Notes under the pieces: model-generated
The model's database searches: none
The model's input: only the letters and a program-made list of their open reading frames with translations
What the model was told of the DNA's origin: nothing
Shown here: positions 8,138-15,545 of the stretch, piece by piece
Layout: each line of letters begins with the position of its first letter
How positions within the stretch are numbered: position 1 is the first letter of the stretch
Assembly: GCF_037976825.1 (NCBI RefSeq)
Contig: NZ_CP150269.1
Location: forward strand, 2,741,501-2,805,500
Length of the DNA stretch: 64,000 bases
Direction: 5' to 3'
DNA from: Paenibacillus sp. FSL K6-1330
GTDB taxonomy: Bacteria > Bacillota > Bacilli > Paenibacillales > Paenibacillaceae
Position numbers and translations under genes: made by a program

Positions 8138-9049
8138 TTATCTTATTTTAGGTTCGATGAATTGCGGATCCACGAAGCCATACCCTTTGGCTTCAAGCTT
8201 GGTCAGTAAGGTATCGAGGGCCTCTACGGTCCACGGAAGCTCATGCATCAGAATGTTGCTGCCAGGGTGAAGCTGTTCCAGTACATTGCTGACTACGGCA
8301 TCGGGTTTGTTTTTATTTTTGCTTTCCCAATCGAGCGAACCGTTGGACCAGGTCATGAACAGCAGGTCATGCTTCAGGGCAACTTCCTTTACAGTATCTC
8401 CGCCGGAGCCGAACGGAGGACGGAAAAACTTCGGTTCCGATCCGGTCGCTTCCTTAACGATTTGCTGCACATCCCCAATCTGTTTCTTCACTGTCTGTTT
8501 GGTTTCTTTTTTCAGGTCGATATGATCCCAGGAATGATTCCCAATGATTTGACCGCGGTCATGGATCAGTTTCAACAGCTCTGGATGCGCCTTCGCACGG
8601 TATCCATTGACGAAGAAAATCGCTTTGGCATCATGTTTGTCCAGCGTGTCGATCATTTGGTTGATCATGGTTTCGTCCTTTGGGCCGTCATCAAACGTGA
8701 GCAGCACTACTTTTTCGGGGACGGACTCATCATTGGGGACGATGCGATACACCTTATTCATATGATACTTCGGTTCAACCGGTGCCTCGGCATCGGGACT
8801 CTTATCGGTTCCATCTGATGGGTCCGCGGATTTATCCACGTCAGGCTCGGCTTCAGGCTTGTCTGTTTCGGTTGCCTTCTCGGTACCTTCTTTCGGAGTG
8901 GACACTGCTCCAGAGGTTTCATTTTGCTGCGCTGCTCTGTCATTACCGACTTCCGTGGCCGTGCTTTGCTTTTGATCCATTCCGTTGTTGCCGCATGCGC
9001 TGAGCATAAGGCAGCAAGCCAGCAGAAGTACTGTTCGTGTTTTAACCAT
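8138..9049 (-). CDS. polysaccharide deacetylase lipoprotein (NodB domain)
   Basis: This 303-residue protein starts with a lipoprotein signal (LLLACCLMLSAC, lipobox LSAC, Cys19). A low-complexity Glu/Asp/Pro/Lys linker spans about residues 20-95. The NodB carbohydrate esterase 4 domain follows, with TFDDGP (catalytic base and metal Asp), HSWDH (metal His pair) and RPPFG. It probably removes acetyl groups from cell-wall glycans at the outer membrane face. It is transcribed alone, convergent with the operon before it. The ribosome site GGAAAGTGAG precedes the ATG. The exact substrate (peptidoglycan or other glycan) cannot be read from sequence. Confidence 0.87.
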   Translation of the reverse strand: MVKTRTVLLLACCLMLSACGNNGMDQKQSTATEVGNDRAAQQNETSGAVSTPKEGTEKATETDKPEAEPDVDKSADPSDGTDKSPDAEAPVEPKYHMNKVYRIVPNDESVPEKVVLLTFDDGPKDETMINQMIDTLDKHDAKAIFFVNGYRAKAHPELLKLIHDRGQIIGNHSWDHIDLKKETKQTVKKQIGDVQQIVKEATGSEPKFFRPPFGSGGDTVKEVALKHDLLFMTWSNGSLDWESKNKNKPDAVVSNVLEQLHPGSNILMHELPWTVEALDTLLTKLEAKGYGFVDPQFIEPKIR

Positions 9050-9142
9050 GATTCCATCTCACTTTCCTGTATTTATGTAGCATGAGTTTCTGGCGGTGCG
9101 AGAACAATAATCTCGAGTTTATCATAGAAGGAGGTATCATGT

Positions 9143-9517
9143 GTGAAGACTTCGTCATTTCTATATGGTGTCATTATCGGTGCCGTTGCATGCCGAATCA
9201 TTTCCCGGAATAACAGCAGACTTTTCTCCTCGATGATGAAAGATGCGAATCTTGGCCGATTTGCGGATACCGCGATGAGTAAAATTCAGGGCACTAAGAG
9301 CCAGAAGTACTCTGGCTCGAGCCGAGAAAGCGTGTCTCCCAGTTCAGGCCGACATGATTCCACTCATTCCAATGGAACTGCAGGGGTACAGACATCGACT
9401 CATTCGAAGGCTGCCAACCTGAAACAAGTCAAGGATTTCATCCGAAACAACCCTGATGTCAAGAACGAAGTCGAACAGATTTTAAAAGAGACCCACACCG
9501 TCATACCGGGTTTGTAA
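9143..9517 (+). CDS. small membrane-anchored hypothetical protein
   Basis: This 124-residue protein is not recognised by family. The N-terminal segment SSFLYGVIIGAVACRIIS resembles a YtxH-type single membrane helix. A Ser/Thr/Gly-rich linker spans about 50-85, then a charged helix-forming C terminus (KQVKDFIRNNPDVKNEVEQILKE). The start is GTG at 9143, placed 9 nt after AAGGAGG; the ATG at 9139 is in another frame. It is a single-gene unit with a terminator after it, divergent from the deacetylase. Confidence 0.7.
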   Translation: MKTSSFLYGVIIGAVACRIISRNNSRLFSSMMKDANLGRFADTAMSKIQGTKSQKYSGSSRESVSPSSGRHDSTHSNGTAGVQTSTHSKAANLKQVKDFIRNNPDVKNEVEQILKETHTVIPGL

Positions 9518-9534
9518 ACGGCATGAACCATTTT

Positions 9535-9585
9535 GAATCATTCACGGGGAGCGGCCACATGAATCCCTGTGAATGATTCTTTTTT
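9535..9585 (+). terminator. Rho-independent terminator
   Basis: GAATCATTCACGGGGA pairs with TCCCTGTGAATGATTC (one mismatch) and is followed by six T residues. Confidence 0.9.
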
Positions 9586-9718
9586 CTTCAGCTACATATT
9601 TGCGTGCATTTGTGGTTATTAAATGATAAAATCAATTATATAAAACCATTTTTATCACGTCATAATCCAGACATCATAATTTGTTATAAACTTTTGTTTA
9701 CGTAAGGAGGATCCTGTC

Positions 9719-10330
9719 ATGAAAATAGAGCGTTTGAGTCAAGATAAGATACGGATTTTCCTCACGTTTGACGATCTGAGTGAGCGAGGGATCCAGAAGG
9801 AAGAGATGTGGCAGGAAATACCGAAAGTTTATGACCTGTTTACGGAGATGATGGATCAGGCATACAGTGAACTCGGATTTGATGCCACCGGACCTCTTGC
9901 CGTTGAGGTGTTTGCGCTGCCTGCCCAGGGCATGGTGGTTATTGTGACGAGAGGGAAATACGATCATCATTTCGGCGGCTTGTCCGAAGAAGATATGCCG
10001 GACGAGATTTATGAAATGGAAGTAACGCTGGATCAAAGTGATACTATCGTCTATGTTTTTCAAGATTTTGAAGTGCTCATTGAAGCATCGCATATGTTGA
10101 AGGATCTTGTAGGCGGAGCGGGTAAGCTCTATCACTATATGGATAGATGGTTTTTGTACTTCGACCCTGAGGAATTGGATAGCGAGAAGCTGCCGGCGGT
10201 GATTGCGATGCTGGCTGAATTCGGTGAATCCTCCTCAGTAACAGAGGCTATGCTGGAGGAATACGGGAAGAAAGTCATGCCTCAGCAAGCGATTGAGGTA
10301 ATCTGTACACACTTCCAGCGTCAGCATTAA
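9719..10330 (+). CDS. mecA: MecA/YpbH family ClpC adaptor protein
   Basis: This 203-residue protein starts with MKIERLSQDKIRIFLTFDDL and DLSERGIQKEEMW, typical of MecA and YpbH. The C-terminal domain binds ClpC, with segments such as VYVFQDFEVLIEASHMLK. Members deliver substrates (ComK in B. subtilis MecA) to ClpCP. Its place beside the phosphoesterase and prsW is that of B. subtilis ypbH (mecB), so the true counterpart could be YpbH. Whether the genome has a second paralog cannot be seen here. The ribosome site AAGGAGG precedes ATG. Confidence 0.87.
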   Translation: MKIERLSQDKIRIFLTFDDLSERGIQKEEMWQEIPKVYDLFTEMMDQAYSELGFDATGPLAVEVFALPAQGMVVIVTRGKYDHHFGGLSEEDMPDEIYEMEVTLDQSDTIVYVFQDFEVLIEASHMLKDLVGGAGKLYHYMDRWFLYFDPEELDSEKLPAVIAMLAEFGESSSVTEAMLEEYGKKVMPQQAIEVICTHFQRQH

Positions 10331-10345
10331 TCAAGGTGGGCGTGC

Positions 10346-11083
10346 GTGCCGGACTTCAGGCCCGCAACTAACGGAAGGGGAATTTTAGTGCTGGTGTTCT
10401 CGGTAATTGCGTCAGCTTTGGCGCCGGGACTCGCATTGCTCACGTATTTTTACCTGAAAGATAGGTATGATCAAGAGCCCCTGCACATGGTGATCAAGGT
10501 GTTCATGCTAGGGGTTCTGATCGTTTTCCCGGTTATGATTTTGCAGCGGGGAATGATACTATGGCTTGGCGACAATCCGGTAGTCAACTCATTGTTCGTT
10601 TCGGCGGGCGTTGAGGAATTTCTGAAATGGTTCGTGATGTACCATATTATTTTTAACCATACGGAATTTGACGAGCCTTATGACGGCATCCTTTATGCAG
10701 TGGCGATATCGCTGGGATTTGCTACGGTAGAGAACTTGCTTTACGCCTGGTACAGCCAGGCAGCCTTTGGTCCGATGTTCTTGCGAGCCCTGCTGCCCGT
10801 TTCGGGGCATGCGATGTTTGGCGTCATCATGGGATACTACATGGGACATGCGAGGTTCACGGAAGGGAAACGAAGAAGGTTCTTTCTCGTTCTATCCTTG
10901 TTCCTGCCTTGGATGTGGCATGGTCTGTACGACCTGATTCTGAATCTGCTGACCCACACATGGGTATGGTTTATCGTACCGCTTATGGTGCTGCTATGGT
11001 ATGGCGGCATGGGCAAAATCTCTAGAGCTAACAACCGTTCTCCTTTTCGTTTCATCAAGCGGGAGGAAGAGGTTAACACTTAA
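10346..11083 (+). CDS. prsW: PrsW family glutamic intramembrane protease
   Basis: This 245-residue polytopic protein has the PrsW motifs in order: EEFLKW (EExxK), FATVENLLY (FxxxEN), SGHAMFG and WHGLYDL, which place the catalytic glutamates and histidines within the membrane. In B. subtilis PrsW makes the site-1 cut of the anti-sigma factor RsiW; an ECF/anti-sigma pair occurs at 45599-46791 in this window, but a link is only inference. The start is GTG 10346, after AAGGTGGG. It follows the mecA-like gene by 15 nt and is probably co-transcribed with it. Confidence 0.92.
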   Translation: MPDFRPATNGRGILVLVFSVIASALAPGLALLTYFYLKDRYDQEPLHMVIKVFMLGVLIVFPVMILQRGMILWLGDNPVVNSLFVSAGVEEFLKWFVMYHIIFNHTEFDEPYDGILYAVAISLGFATVENLLYAWYSQAAFGPMFLRALLPVSGHAMFGVIMGYYMGHARFTEGKRRRFFLVLSLFLPWMWHGLYDLILNLLTHTWVWFIVPLMVLLWYGGMGKISRANNRSPFRFIKREEEVNT

Positions 11084-11100
11084 CAAATCAGGGCACACTT

Positions 11101-11158
11101 CTTTCTATAGACCTCGGTTGACAGCCAGGGAATCATAGAAAGGGAGGTGTCTTTTTTT
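11101..11158 (+). promoter_or_regulatory. alternative hairpins over the ribosome site of the 48-residue protein
   Basis: CTTTCTAT (11101-11108) can pair with ATAGAAAG (11135-11142), leaving GGGAGG free. Alternatively AGAC-CTC (11109-11115) can pair with GAG-GT-GTCT (11144-11152), hiding the ribosome site and placing a T run directly after the stem, like a terminator. Function is inferred from base pairing only. Confidence 0.4.
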
Positions 11159-11303
11159 GCGTGTAAAAGTGAAAATTCTTTGTAAGGATTGCGGTGAACG
11201 TTTTGTGCTGCGGGGAAAAAAGGAACAGGGCCGGATCGAAACCGGATTTAAGCAGTGTCTGTGCAACAATCGTGATCACTTCGATATTGAGGAAGATTTC
11301 TAA
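11157..11303 (+). CDS. 48-residue Cys-containing small protein
   Basis: A short gene with TTG start 9 nt after GGGAGG. The product begins MRVKVKILCKDCGERF and contains a CxxC pair and a later CLC pair, suggesting a small metal-binding (zinc-ribbon-like) fold; the C terminus is acidic (DHFDIEEDF). I do not recognise the family. It lies between prsW and ypeB, where B. subtilis carries sleB. Reasons for calling it real are the strong ribosome site, the paired cysteines and the otherwise unexplained gap. Confidence 0.6.
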   Translation: MRVKVKILCKDCGERFVLRGKKEQGRIETGFKQCLCNNRDHFDIEEDF

Positions 11304-11338
11304 AGGATGAAGGAATTATACAGATATGCATAAGACTT

Positions 11339-11378
11339 CTTTCTTCTAGTCAAACTAACGGCAGTGAGTAGAAGAAAG
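11339..11378 (+). promoter_or_regulatory. hairpin abutting the ypeB ribosome site
   Basis: CTTTCTTCTA (11339-11348) pairs perfectly with TAGAAGAAAG (11369-11378). The right arm ends in the AAAGGAG ribosome site of ypeB, so the hairpin could tune translation or protect the transcript. Confidence 0.45.
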
Positions 11379-11393
11379 GAGACTATAAGCATC

Positions 11394-12743
11394 ATGTACA
11401 AACGATTAAGCGCTATTCTGTTTCCTGTGGCCACAATTTTATTGATCGGGGCTCTGGTATGGGGTTATCAAGAGAATAAAGAGAAAAACGCCATATTGAT
11501 TAATGCGGAGAACCAATACCAACGGGCATTCCATGACTTGTCTTACAATATGGACAGGATTCATGCCGAGCTCGGCAATACGCTTGCGGTAAGTTCTACC
11601 TCCCAAGGGATGCACCGGAAGGGCTTGATGAATGTATGGCGCCTAACCAGCCAGGCTCAGAATGAGATCAGCCAGCTGCCGCTTACGCTCCTTCCTTTCA
11701 ACAAGACGGAAGAGTTCCTTTCCCGAATTTCGAATTTTGCTTACAAAACAGGTGTACGCGATTTAACGAAGGAGCCGCTCAGTGAGGGTGAAGTCAAAAC
11801 GTTGAAATCCTTGTACGCCAACTCCGGTGAAATTACGAAGGATTTGCAGCATGTGCAGAATAAGGTTATCGCAAACAGTTTGCGCTGGATGGATGTAGAG
11901 ACGGCTCTGGCTACGAATAAAGTTCAGGACAACTCCATTATTGACGGCTTCAAAACGGTCGATAAAAAGGTGGAGTCCTACCCTGAGCTTGACTGGGGAC
12001 CATCGGTAAGCAGCATTTATGACCGCCGTTCTGTGAAGCAATTGGCGGGTATGCCGATATCGGAAGCGGATGTGAAGCGTAAAGCGCTGAAGTTCTCCGA
12101 TGTGGGTAATAATGCCAAAGTACAAGTGACGAAGAACGGCAGTGGCACCGAGTGGGTATCTTATACGGCGAAGGTGCAACATCCGAAGGGTCATATGCTC
12201 AGCATGGACTTTACCGAAAAAGGCGGACAGCTGATCTCTTATACAGATGAGCGGAATGTTGGTGCGAAGAAAGTGTCCGTTCAAAATGCTATCGACAAAG
12301 CCCAGCAATTCCTGACAAAAAAAGGCTATTCCGACATGACAGTTGTTTCGGCGGACCAATATGACAACCTGGCCAACTTCTCCTTTGTCCGCGAAGAGGA
12401 CGGCGTGCTGATTTACCCTGAAAAAATTACCGTTCGTTCGGCTCTGGATAATGGGGATGTCATTGGATTCCAGGCCAGCGACTTTGTGTACGAGCATCAA
12501 ATCAAGCGAGAAATCCCGCAGCCGAAACTTAGTCTTGCCGAAGCGGAGAAGGTCTTGAATCCTGAGTTCAAAGTGCTCTATCACCGTAAGGCCTTAATCA
12601 AAAACGATCGCTCCGAGGATGTTCTGTGTTATGAGTTCGGCGGGCGAATCAACGGGTCTCAATACCGAATTTACATTAATTCGGATACCGGCCTTGAGGA
12701 AACGGTTGAGGTCGTCAAGGATGCACAGGCAGGAATTAGATAA
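11394..12743 (+). CDS. ypeB: germination protein YpeB
   Basis: This 449-residue protein matches the length of B. subtilis YpeB. It has an N-terminal membrane anchor (LSAILFPVATILLIGALVWGY), a helical middle domain and C-terminal PepSY-like repeats (for example KVSVQNAIDKAQQFLTKKGY). YpeB stabilises and localises the cortex-lytic enzyme SleB in the spore inner membrane. Unlike in B. subtilis, sleB is not next to it. I chose ATG 11394, preceded by AAAGGAGA at 12 nt; the in-frame GTG at 11364 lacks a site. A terminator follows. Confidence 0.92.
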   Translation: MYKRLSAILFPVATILLIGALVWGYQENKEKNAILINAENQYQRAFHDLSYNMDRIHAELGNTLAVSSTSQGMHRKGLMNVWRLTSQAQNEISQLPLTLLPFNKTEEFLSRISNFAYKTGVRDLTKEPLSEGEVKTLKSLYANSGEITKDLQHVQNKVIANSLRWMDVETALATNKVQDNSIIDGFKTVDKKVESYPELDWGPSVSSIYDRRSVKQLAGMPISEADVKRKALKFSDVGNNAKVQVTKNGSGTEWVSYTAKVQHPKGHMLSMDFTEKGGQLISYTDERNVGAKKVSVQNAIDKAQQFLTKKGYSDMTVVSADQYDNLANFSFVREEDGVLIYPEKITVRSALDNGDVIGFQASDFVYEHQIKREIPQPKLSLAEAEKVLNPEFKVLYHRKALIKNDRSEDVLCYEFGGRINGSQYRIYINSDTGLEETVEVVKDAQAGIR

Positions 12744-12762
12744 TCAAAGTATTGCGCGATTG

Positions 12763-12797
12763 AAGCCGGTTCAGGAGATAACCTGAATCGGCTTTTT
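12763..12797 (+). terminator. Rho-independent terminator of ypeB
   Basis: AAGCCGGTTCAGG pairs with CCTGAATCGGCTT (one mismatch), followed by five T. Confidence 0.88.
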
Positions 12798-12950
12798 GCT
12801 TGGATGAAGGAGCTGAAAGAGCGGGGAGAGTCCCATGTTTCCCAAGATTAGACAGGATTCGACCTTAATTTGAAGATTTTGTCCTATGGACCGCGGCATC
12901 CCATGATATAATGGAAAATAATGATTATGATGAATTAGTGGGTGAGCGCA

Positions 12951-13604
12951 TTGTATCCAAAGATTAACGACATCCTTTATATCCAGTTGGATACGGGGGA
13001 TGAGAAGGAAGCCAATATTGTATATAAATCCCGCATCTCCGACATGGATGACGAATCGATGTATATGGAGGTTCCGCTGCAAGAAGGGACAGGCAAGCTG
13101 AAAAAGCTATACATCGGGGACGAGCTGTCCGCTTATTTTTTAACGGAAGGGGGAGTTAAGAATTTCTTCAATTCCTACGTCCTGAGTCACCATGAGGATA
13201 TTATCCGTCTGGTTCGGATCAAGAAGCCGGAGCAGGATCAAATTACGAAGGTACAGAGAAGAAGCTTCCTAAGGGTGCAAGCCGAGCTCGAGGTAGCAGT
13301 CATGACCAAAGACGGCACCCAGTTTTTAGCCAAAACCGATGATGTCGGCGGCGGTGGCGTATCCTTTTATCTGCAGCCGGATCACACGATTGCGGAAGGG
13401 AGTATACTGACATGCTGGATACTCATCCCGTTTAAGAACGGATCCGTGGAGCATGTTCCGTTTGAAGGCGAGGTTGTGAGGGTGAAGGAGCTGCCTACCA
13501 ATCGACGCATCGTGATGCTGAAGTTTAGTCAGATCGCGGATATGGAGCGCCAGAAGCTGATTCGTTATTGTTTTGAGAGACAGTTTGATTTTCGCAATCG
13601 TTAG
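12951..13604 (+). CDS. ypfA: PilZ domain flagellar brake protein, YpfA/MotI-like
   Basis: This 217-residue protein has an N-terminal YcgR-type domain (about residues 1-100) and a C-terminal PilZ domain. The first PilZ motif is QRRSFLRV (RxxxR). The second reads DDVGGGGVSF, where the usual (D/N)xSxxG serine is replaced by glycine. In B. subtilis YpfA (MotI, DgrA) binds cyclic di-GMP and disengages the flagellar stator. I place the start at TTG 12951, with GGGTGAG just upstream; GTG 12942 would add three residues. Position between ypeB and cmk matches B. subtilis ypfA. Confidence 0.82.
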   Translation: MYPKINDILYIQLDTGDEKEANIVYKSRISDMDDESMYMEVPLQEGTGKLKKLYIGDELSAYFLTEGGVKNFFNSYVLSHHEDIIRLVRIKKPEQDQITKVQRRSFLRVQAELEVAVMTKDGTQFLAKTDDVGGGGVSFYLQPDHTIAEGSILTCWILIPFKNGSVEHVPFEGEVVRVKELPTNRRIVMLKFSQIADMERQKLIRYCFERQFDFRNR

Positions 13605-13668
13605 TGCATAAATAGGACATGCCGGTGGCACACTATCCGAAAAAATTGTCCCGGAGGGGCTGTGTGCC

Positions 13669-13956
13669 ATGTCAGAAGTAGTAAACGATCAAGATCGTCT
13701 GCTTGAAAAAACAAGACTGGAAGTTAAGCATGAAGAGAAGGGACAAGCTCTGCATGACCGATATGGAATCATGCTGCTTAAGCTGCTGATCTGGCTTGTA
13801 CTTGCCCTGGTGATCACCCAGCTGCTATTACATTATGAGCCTAGCCGGCCCTATATTTCGCCCATTCAGCAGATGGAGGGTGTTCCCGTTAACGAGCCAA
13901 ATGTAAACGATTGGATGGGGGAAAACACCCCTTCTCTTTTGCATCACTCTAGCTAG
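13669..13956 (+). CDS. small single-span membrane protein (YpfB position)
   Basis: This 95-residue protein is not recognised as a family. It has a charged N terminus (about 40 residues), one transmembrane helix (LLKLLIWLVLALVITQLLL, about 41-60) and a short polar tail ending in LLHHSS. GGAGGGG precedes the ATG at good spacing. It lies 64 nt after the PilZ gene and is probably co-transcribed with it; the position corresponds to B. subtilis ypfB, a similarly small gene. Confidence 0.65.
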   Translation: MSEVVNDQDRLLEKTRLEVKHEEKGQALHDRYGIMLLKLLIWLVLALVITQLLLHYEPSRPYISPIQQMEGVPVNEPNVNDWMGENTPSLLHHSS

Positions 13957-13967
13957 TGTGGTATAAT
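13939..13967 (+). promoter_or_regulatory. predicted sigma-A promoter upstream of cmk
   Basis: TTGCAT (13939-13944), 17-bp spacer, TATAAT (13962-13967). It starts inside the end of the small membrane protein gene and points at cmk. Confidence 0.6.
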
Positions 13968-13976
13968 TTTCACGTC

Positions 13977-13998
13977 GCAGGCGGGCGCCTGCTTTTTT
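13977..13998 (+). terminator. terminator hairpin between the ypfB-like gene and cmk
   Basis: GCAGGC-GGGC-GCCTGC followed by six T. It would end the upstream transcript. A transcript from the 13939 promoter would begin almost exactly at this hairpin. Confidence 0.7.
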
Positions 13999-14132
13999 CT
14001 TGAAATATAAGATTGCGCCTTTGTTTCATCCGCGCTTTCTTATAAGTTTTCACTAGAGAAACGGTGATCCCGTCCGTAACGGATGGTAAGCCCTTTCGAT
14101 TTCGAGGTATATGTTTGAGGAGGAATGCCCCG

Positions 14133-14813
14133 TTGGTTACGCAGGGGACAGGTTATCGCGACAGAATTAATATTGCCATCGACGGTCCGGCAGGCGCGGG
14201 TAAAAGCACCGTAGCGCGTATGGTAGCCAGCAGGCTGCATTACATCTACGTGGATACCGGAGCCATGTACAGGGCAGTCACCTGGTTCATGCTGAACCAA
14301 GGGATTTCTCCAGAAAATCCCGAAAAAGTGCTTCAACATGCACAAAACATGGTGATTGAATTAAAACCGCATGAACATGGTCAAATGGTCTGGCTGAACG
14401 GGGAAGACGTCACACCATATATTCGTTCACATCAGGTTAGTGCAGTGGTATCCCAATATGCACGAATCGAGGGTTTGCGGATAAAGCTTGTCCGTTTACA
14501 GCAGCAAATGGCACAAGACAAGGGCGTTGTCATGGATGGACGTGACATCGGCACAACGGTTTTGCCGGATGCCGAGGTGAAAATTTTCATGACGGCCAGT
14601 GTCAAGGAACGTGCTCTCCGCCGCTTCAATGAGTTGAGTGATGAAGGTATATCGCTGGAACAACTGGAAAGAGATATCGCAGAACGTGACAGGCTTGACC
14701 AGGAACGTGAAGTGTCGCCGCTCCGATGCGCAGAGGATGCCGTCATACTGGATACGACACATATGGATATCAACCAGGTTGTGGAAGCAATTCTTTCATA
14801 TTGCGAAACTTAA
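14133..14813 (+). CDS. cmk: cytidylate kinase
   Basis: This 226-residue enzyme phosphorylates CMP and dCMP. The P-loop GPAGAGKST is near the N terminus; the CMP-binding segment VDTGAMYRA and the conserved MDGRDIGT also occur. The start is TTG 14133, preceded by GAGGAGG at 9 nt, giving the usual length; the in-frame GTG at 14064 would add 23 unrelated residues. It is followed within 21 nt by plsC, as in other Bacilli, and forms the head of the cmk-plsC-ypfD group. Confidence 0.94.
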   Translation: MVTQGTGYRDRINIAIDGPAGAGKSTVARMVASRLHYIYVDTGAMYRAVTWFMLNQGISPENPEKVLQHAQNMVIELKPHEHGQMVWLNGEDVTPYIRSHQVSAVVSQYARIEGLRIKLVRLQQQMAQDKGVVMDGRDIGTTVLPDAEVKIFMTASVKERALRRFNELSDEGISLEQLERDIAERDRLDQEREVSPLRCAEDAVILDTTHMDINQVVEAILSYCET

Positions 14814-14834
14814 GTGGGATGGGGAGAAATGGGC

Positions 14835-15425
14835 ATGATTTATATTTTTTGCAGAGCGGTGGTCCGCGGTTTGTTCGCTATTCTCTACAGATTCGAATCT
14901 GTCGGCGTACATAACATACCTTCAGAAGGCGGCGTGCTAATCTGCAGCAATCATATTAGCATTCGAGATCCGATATCTGTCGGCATTCACGTCAAGCGCC
15001 AGGTTAAGTTCATGGCCAAAGCGGAACTGTTCAACATCCCGGTGTTCGGATGGCTGGTTCGTCAGCTTGGAGCATTTCCGGTCAAGCGCGGCGGAGTAAG
15101 TAAAGATTCGATCAAAACCGCGCTCACGATATTGCGCACGGGTGAGATCATGGGCATTTTCCCTGAGGGGACGCGTAATTCCGATTCAACGGCGGCCAAA
15201 CGGGGTGCGGCAAGCTTCGCTCTCCGCAGCGGGGCGACGGTCATACCGGCTGCTATCATTGGAGATTACAAGCTTTTTCGCAAAGTGAAGATCATCTATG
15301 GTGCACCTGTGGATCTATCTCAGTTTGAAGGTGACAAGTCACCGGAAGCTCTGGATGCGGCAACCGAGTTGATCATGGCCAAGATTCACGAAATGCGCGC
15401 AAGCGGCAAACCAACCATGAACTGA
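14835..15425 (+). CDS. plsC: 1-acyl-sn-glycerol-3-phosphate acyltransferase
   Basis: This 196-residue membrane-associated enzyme makes phosphatidic acid from lysophosphatidic acid. The acyltransferase motifs are SNHISIRD (HxxxxD), the GAFPVKR block and FPEGTR. A hydrophobic N terminus (MIYIFCRAVVRGLFAIL) anchors it. I chose ATG 14835, 8 nt after GGGGAG; ATG 14829 and GTG 14814 are poorer. Together with plsY at 18309 it gives two consecutive steps of phospholipid synthesis in this window. Confidence 0.92.
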   Translation: MIYIFCRAVVRGLFAILYRFESVGVHNIPSEGGVLICSNHISIRDPISVGIHVKRQVKFMAKAELFNIPVFGWLVRQLGAFPVKRGGVSKDSIKTALTILRTGEIMGIFPEGTRNSDSTAAKRGAASFALRSGATVIPAAIIGDYKLFRKVKIIYGAPVDLSQFEGDKSPEALDAATELIMAKIHEMRASGKPTMN

Positions 15426-15545
15426 TTTATTCGCTTCATGCATAAAAAGCATGGGAAGATTGGAAAGATACTACAGCAATTATGTTTTGAACTTCGCCAA
15501 TGCGAGTTTAAATAAATGGGGTTTGAATTGAGGAGGTTATTTGAC

